From: Chrysomallon squamiferum
Taxonomy: Eukaryota; Mollusca; Gastropoda; Neomphalida; Peltospiridae
DNA length: 64,000 bases
Direction: 5' to 3'
NCBI GenBank assembly: GCA_012295275.1
Contig: CM022672.1
Location: 22,265,128-22,329,127, forward strand
The stretch's first letter is position 1, and every line of letters starts with the position of its first letter. Positions 61,550 through 64,000 of this stretch are shown one piece after another. A program made the position numbers and the translations under genes. The notes below the pieces were generated by a model, which ran no database searches, was not told the DNA's origin, and saw only the letters and a list, made by a program, of their open reading frames with translations.

Positions 61550-64000
61550 TTATTTATTTATTTATTTATTTATAATGAAAAAAGTGAAACTTTTAATAAA
61601 ACATTCAGTTCAGTTTTATAAATTATTTCAAAGGTCACATTGATTACAGCTAGTTTCCCCAGCAACTATACCATCATTTACATGCATCAACTATCCTTGA
61701 TATGTTTATCTTAACATTTCATTAATAAATAATACCAGCAAGGTAACATAACAACCATGTGTTAAACATTTTCAGATTCAAAACATGTTATTAACAGGAT
61801 TAAGCCAAAAAAGATATTTTCTAGAACAAAATCCATAGCAAGAATTCTTGATGTTCATCCAATAAAGCATAAGCATAATGCAGTCAAAATTTTTATAATA
61901 CTTTTCTTTTGAAAAACTAAAACTGCATATAAATATTATAAGTGCATATATTAACTTTAATAACTGTAACAGAATTAAAAAAAAAAAAAAAAACTATATA
62001 CATAACTGGTCCTTATTATTAAATGATAATGATGGCAGACATTAAAAAGCCTACAGATGATACTATCAGAGGGAGGTAAATGAAACAGCCATTCACTGAA
62101 TATGCTCAAAACCAATAGAAATGAAACAGCAGTTTAGCCTCTAACAAAAGGATAAAAAATACTTTCTATTTTTATTATTTATTATTATTATTATTTTTTT
62201 TTTTTTTTTTTTTTTTAAATTAAATGACTGGAGCATAAATACTGTCCTTTTCCTGTTCAAATACAAAAAGCAAAAAATCCTCTGCCAAATTAGGATCAGA
62301 ACAAGTTGAATAAAAAGTGTCATCATCAAATGAAGTTATAGAATGACATAAAAATACTCAAATACTAAACCTGCATAGATGTGTATCTAACAAATTTAAT
62401 AATGCATAATCAGGTTGATGTCTCCAAATTTCATTGGTACATAAAATAACATATATATTTGTGGTTTATTGAACTTATTGAAAATGTTCTTTTTGAGTTG
62501 TGAAATTATTTATAGCATTAGAGTAATTCATCTGAATAAGGTATAAATATTTTAAAAATAATTATCATTTTAAGTGAAAAAATATATAGCCAGACATATC
62601 AAAATAAATCAGATTCATTAAATCAATAATTTATGAATATTTTTCTCATTCATAATGAAGTCCAAATCATTTATTTGCAATAAACATTTGACAGAAAGTG
62701 GTTTTGGATTGACAGTTCCCAGCACTGATATTTTTCATTCAGCAGAAACTGTTTTTTAAAACAGTATTTTTCATTGAAGGATGAGGGTTTTGTTCTTGAT
62801 AATAAAACCTACTGCCCCTCTTCTTTGTTTGAAAACATACGGTTTACATTTGATTTGCCAAACATAAATGATTCTTCTCAGTTACCTGTTTGTTTTTAAG
62901 TGTAATCTAAATTCTTAGATTTTTAAAAACTGATCTGTTCATAAACAATGCATGTGTATTGCCACAAAACAGCATAATGAAACATTATTTCATAACTGCA
63001 AAATTACAATTACTGGTTATTGATACTTTGTATTATTCATTATTTCAGTAATTAAGACAAAAATATTCTCATATTTAAAGCCATATGCATGTCATTAAGG
63101 CAATAAAACCTAGTAACAGTGTCACCAATATGAAAATATAAGCTCTTCCATCAACAAATGAATGTATTCTTTCCTTTTTTTTTAATTATTTATATAAATA
63201 TTTTTGAAAATGCAAATTTCTACCTAACTTAACATAATTTTGTTTTATTAAATTAAGATCCCCACCAAAAATAAGTGAATTTCTTCAATTTTTACTATTC
63301 TAAATAAATAAAATAATAAAAAAATCATTGTCAAGATTATTTAGACTATTGTTTGGTACCAGAAAAAAGAAATCATGATTATTAAAGCATTTATTACTCC
63401 ATATGTCAGTTTGTAGATCGGATTATAAAAAATATAAAAATAAAAAATCAAGATTAATACAAAAAAGAAAATTTCCAGTAACATATGACAACTGATGGTT
63501 TTGGTGTAAATCTGTTGGAATTATTAAATAAATTTATTCAAAGACTGGTGAAAATTTTCCTACAGAATATTAATGACCTAATTTATCATAATGATGAGAC
63601 ACAGCTGGACAGAGAGCATTAAAGATGTTGAGTATTATACCACACCATAAATAACATCACTGAAAATGTTTAAAGCTGTGAAGAATGACATGATCTAGAA
63701 TCAAACTAAATTTATGAACATAATTTTTGATTAAAAAAAATAACACTAAAAATAAACAACTTAAAAATAGTGGAGGCTTTCTTTTTGAATAAAAAATGTT
63801 TTGATTTACATTTAAACATATTAGTAGAATGAAGATTTGCACATTTACAAAAAACATTATTTATTTTTCATTCAGGTTATTTATTCTTTTAAAATAATCG
63901 TTTTAAAATGCTCAATATGTTTAATTCATCACCATTTTATTGTTGTTTTTCAATAATAATAAAATCATTCAATAACTTATTATAAATTATTATTTGTTTT
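58508..64000 (-). other. Upstream intron or 5' flank of EHMT, no exon recognised
   Basis: AT-rich, CpG-poor sequence with the same texture as the other EHMT introns. It holds an (AT)n/(TTTA)n run at about 61520-61572 and a poly-T at about 62196-62217. The part near 60390-60530 is less AT-rich and has a TAGCTTAACTG string, but no convincing exon. Upstream coding or non-coding first exons probably lie beyond the right edge. Confidence 0.6.

Overview
This is nuclear DNA from an animal. One gene, split into at least 27 coding exons with GT-AG introns, lies on the minus strand and fills the right half. The left half is AT-rich non-coding DNA crowded with microsatellites. The density of (CT)n/(GA)n, (GATA)n, (TTA)n and poly-T tracts, kilobase-scale introns and a single EHMT-type gene would suit a mollusc, possibly a cephalopod. 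That is an impression from composition and gene structure, not a demonstrated assignment.

The recognised gene encodes the animal H3K9 methyltransferase EHMT (G9a/GLP family). Reading the minus strand from about 58.5 kb down to 32.5 kb, exon joins keep a consistent phase and rebuild the full family architecture. In order these are an acidic, serine-rich N-terminus with an ARKS histone mimic and a basic RKKRMGTYN motif, a Cys-rich RING-like zinc module, about eight ankyrin repeats, a pre-SET zinc cluster, the SET domain and a post-SET CxCx4C. Counted from the first ATG in the window the protein is about 1,503 residues, assuming one base is restored in exon 6. The true start may lie in an exon beyond the right edge, because the first visible exon is open in frame for eight codons before that ATG.

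Three anomalies affect this gene model. (1) Exon 6 needs a change of reading frame near 53.57 kb. (2) The pre-SET exon carries a partial tandem duplication offset by 69 bp, exactly 23 codons. It removes the donor site from the first copy, so the only phase-compatible donor lies in the second copy and a 23-residue insertion is predicted at the pre-SET/SET junction. (3) The intron after exon 1 appears to use a GC donor.

Layout: 1-26.2 kb, microsatellite-dominated intergenic DNA with two tRNA-like (probable SINE) heads, several minisatellites and a CpG-bearing block at 18.3-18.8 kb, with no convincing gene. 26.2-32.5 kb, AT-rich sequence that becomes CpG-poor near 28.5 kb and may contain the 3' UTR. 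32.5-58.5 kb, EHMT with intronic micro-duplications. 58.5-64 kb, upstream intron or 5' flank with no exon recognised.
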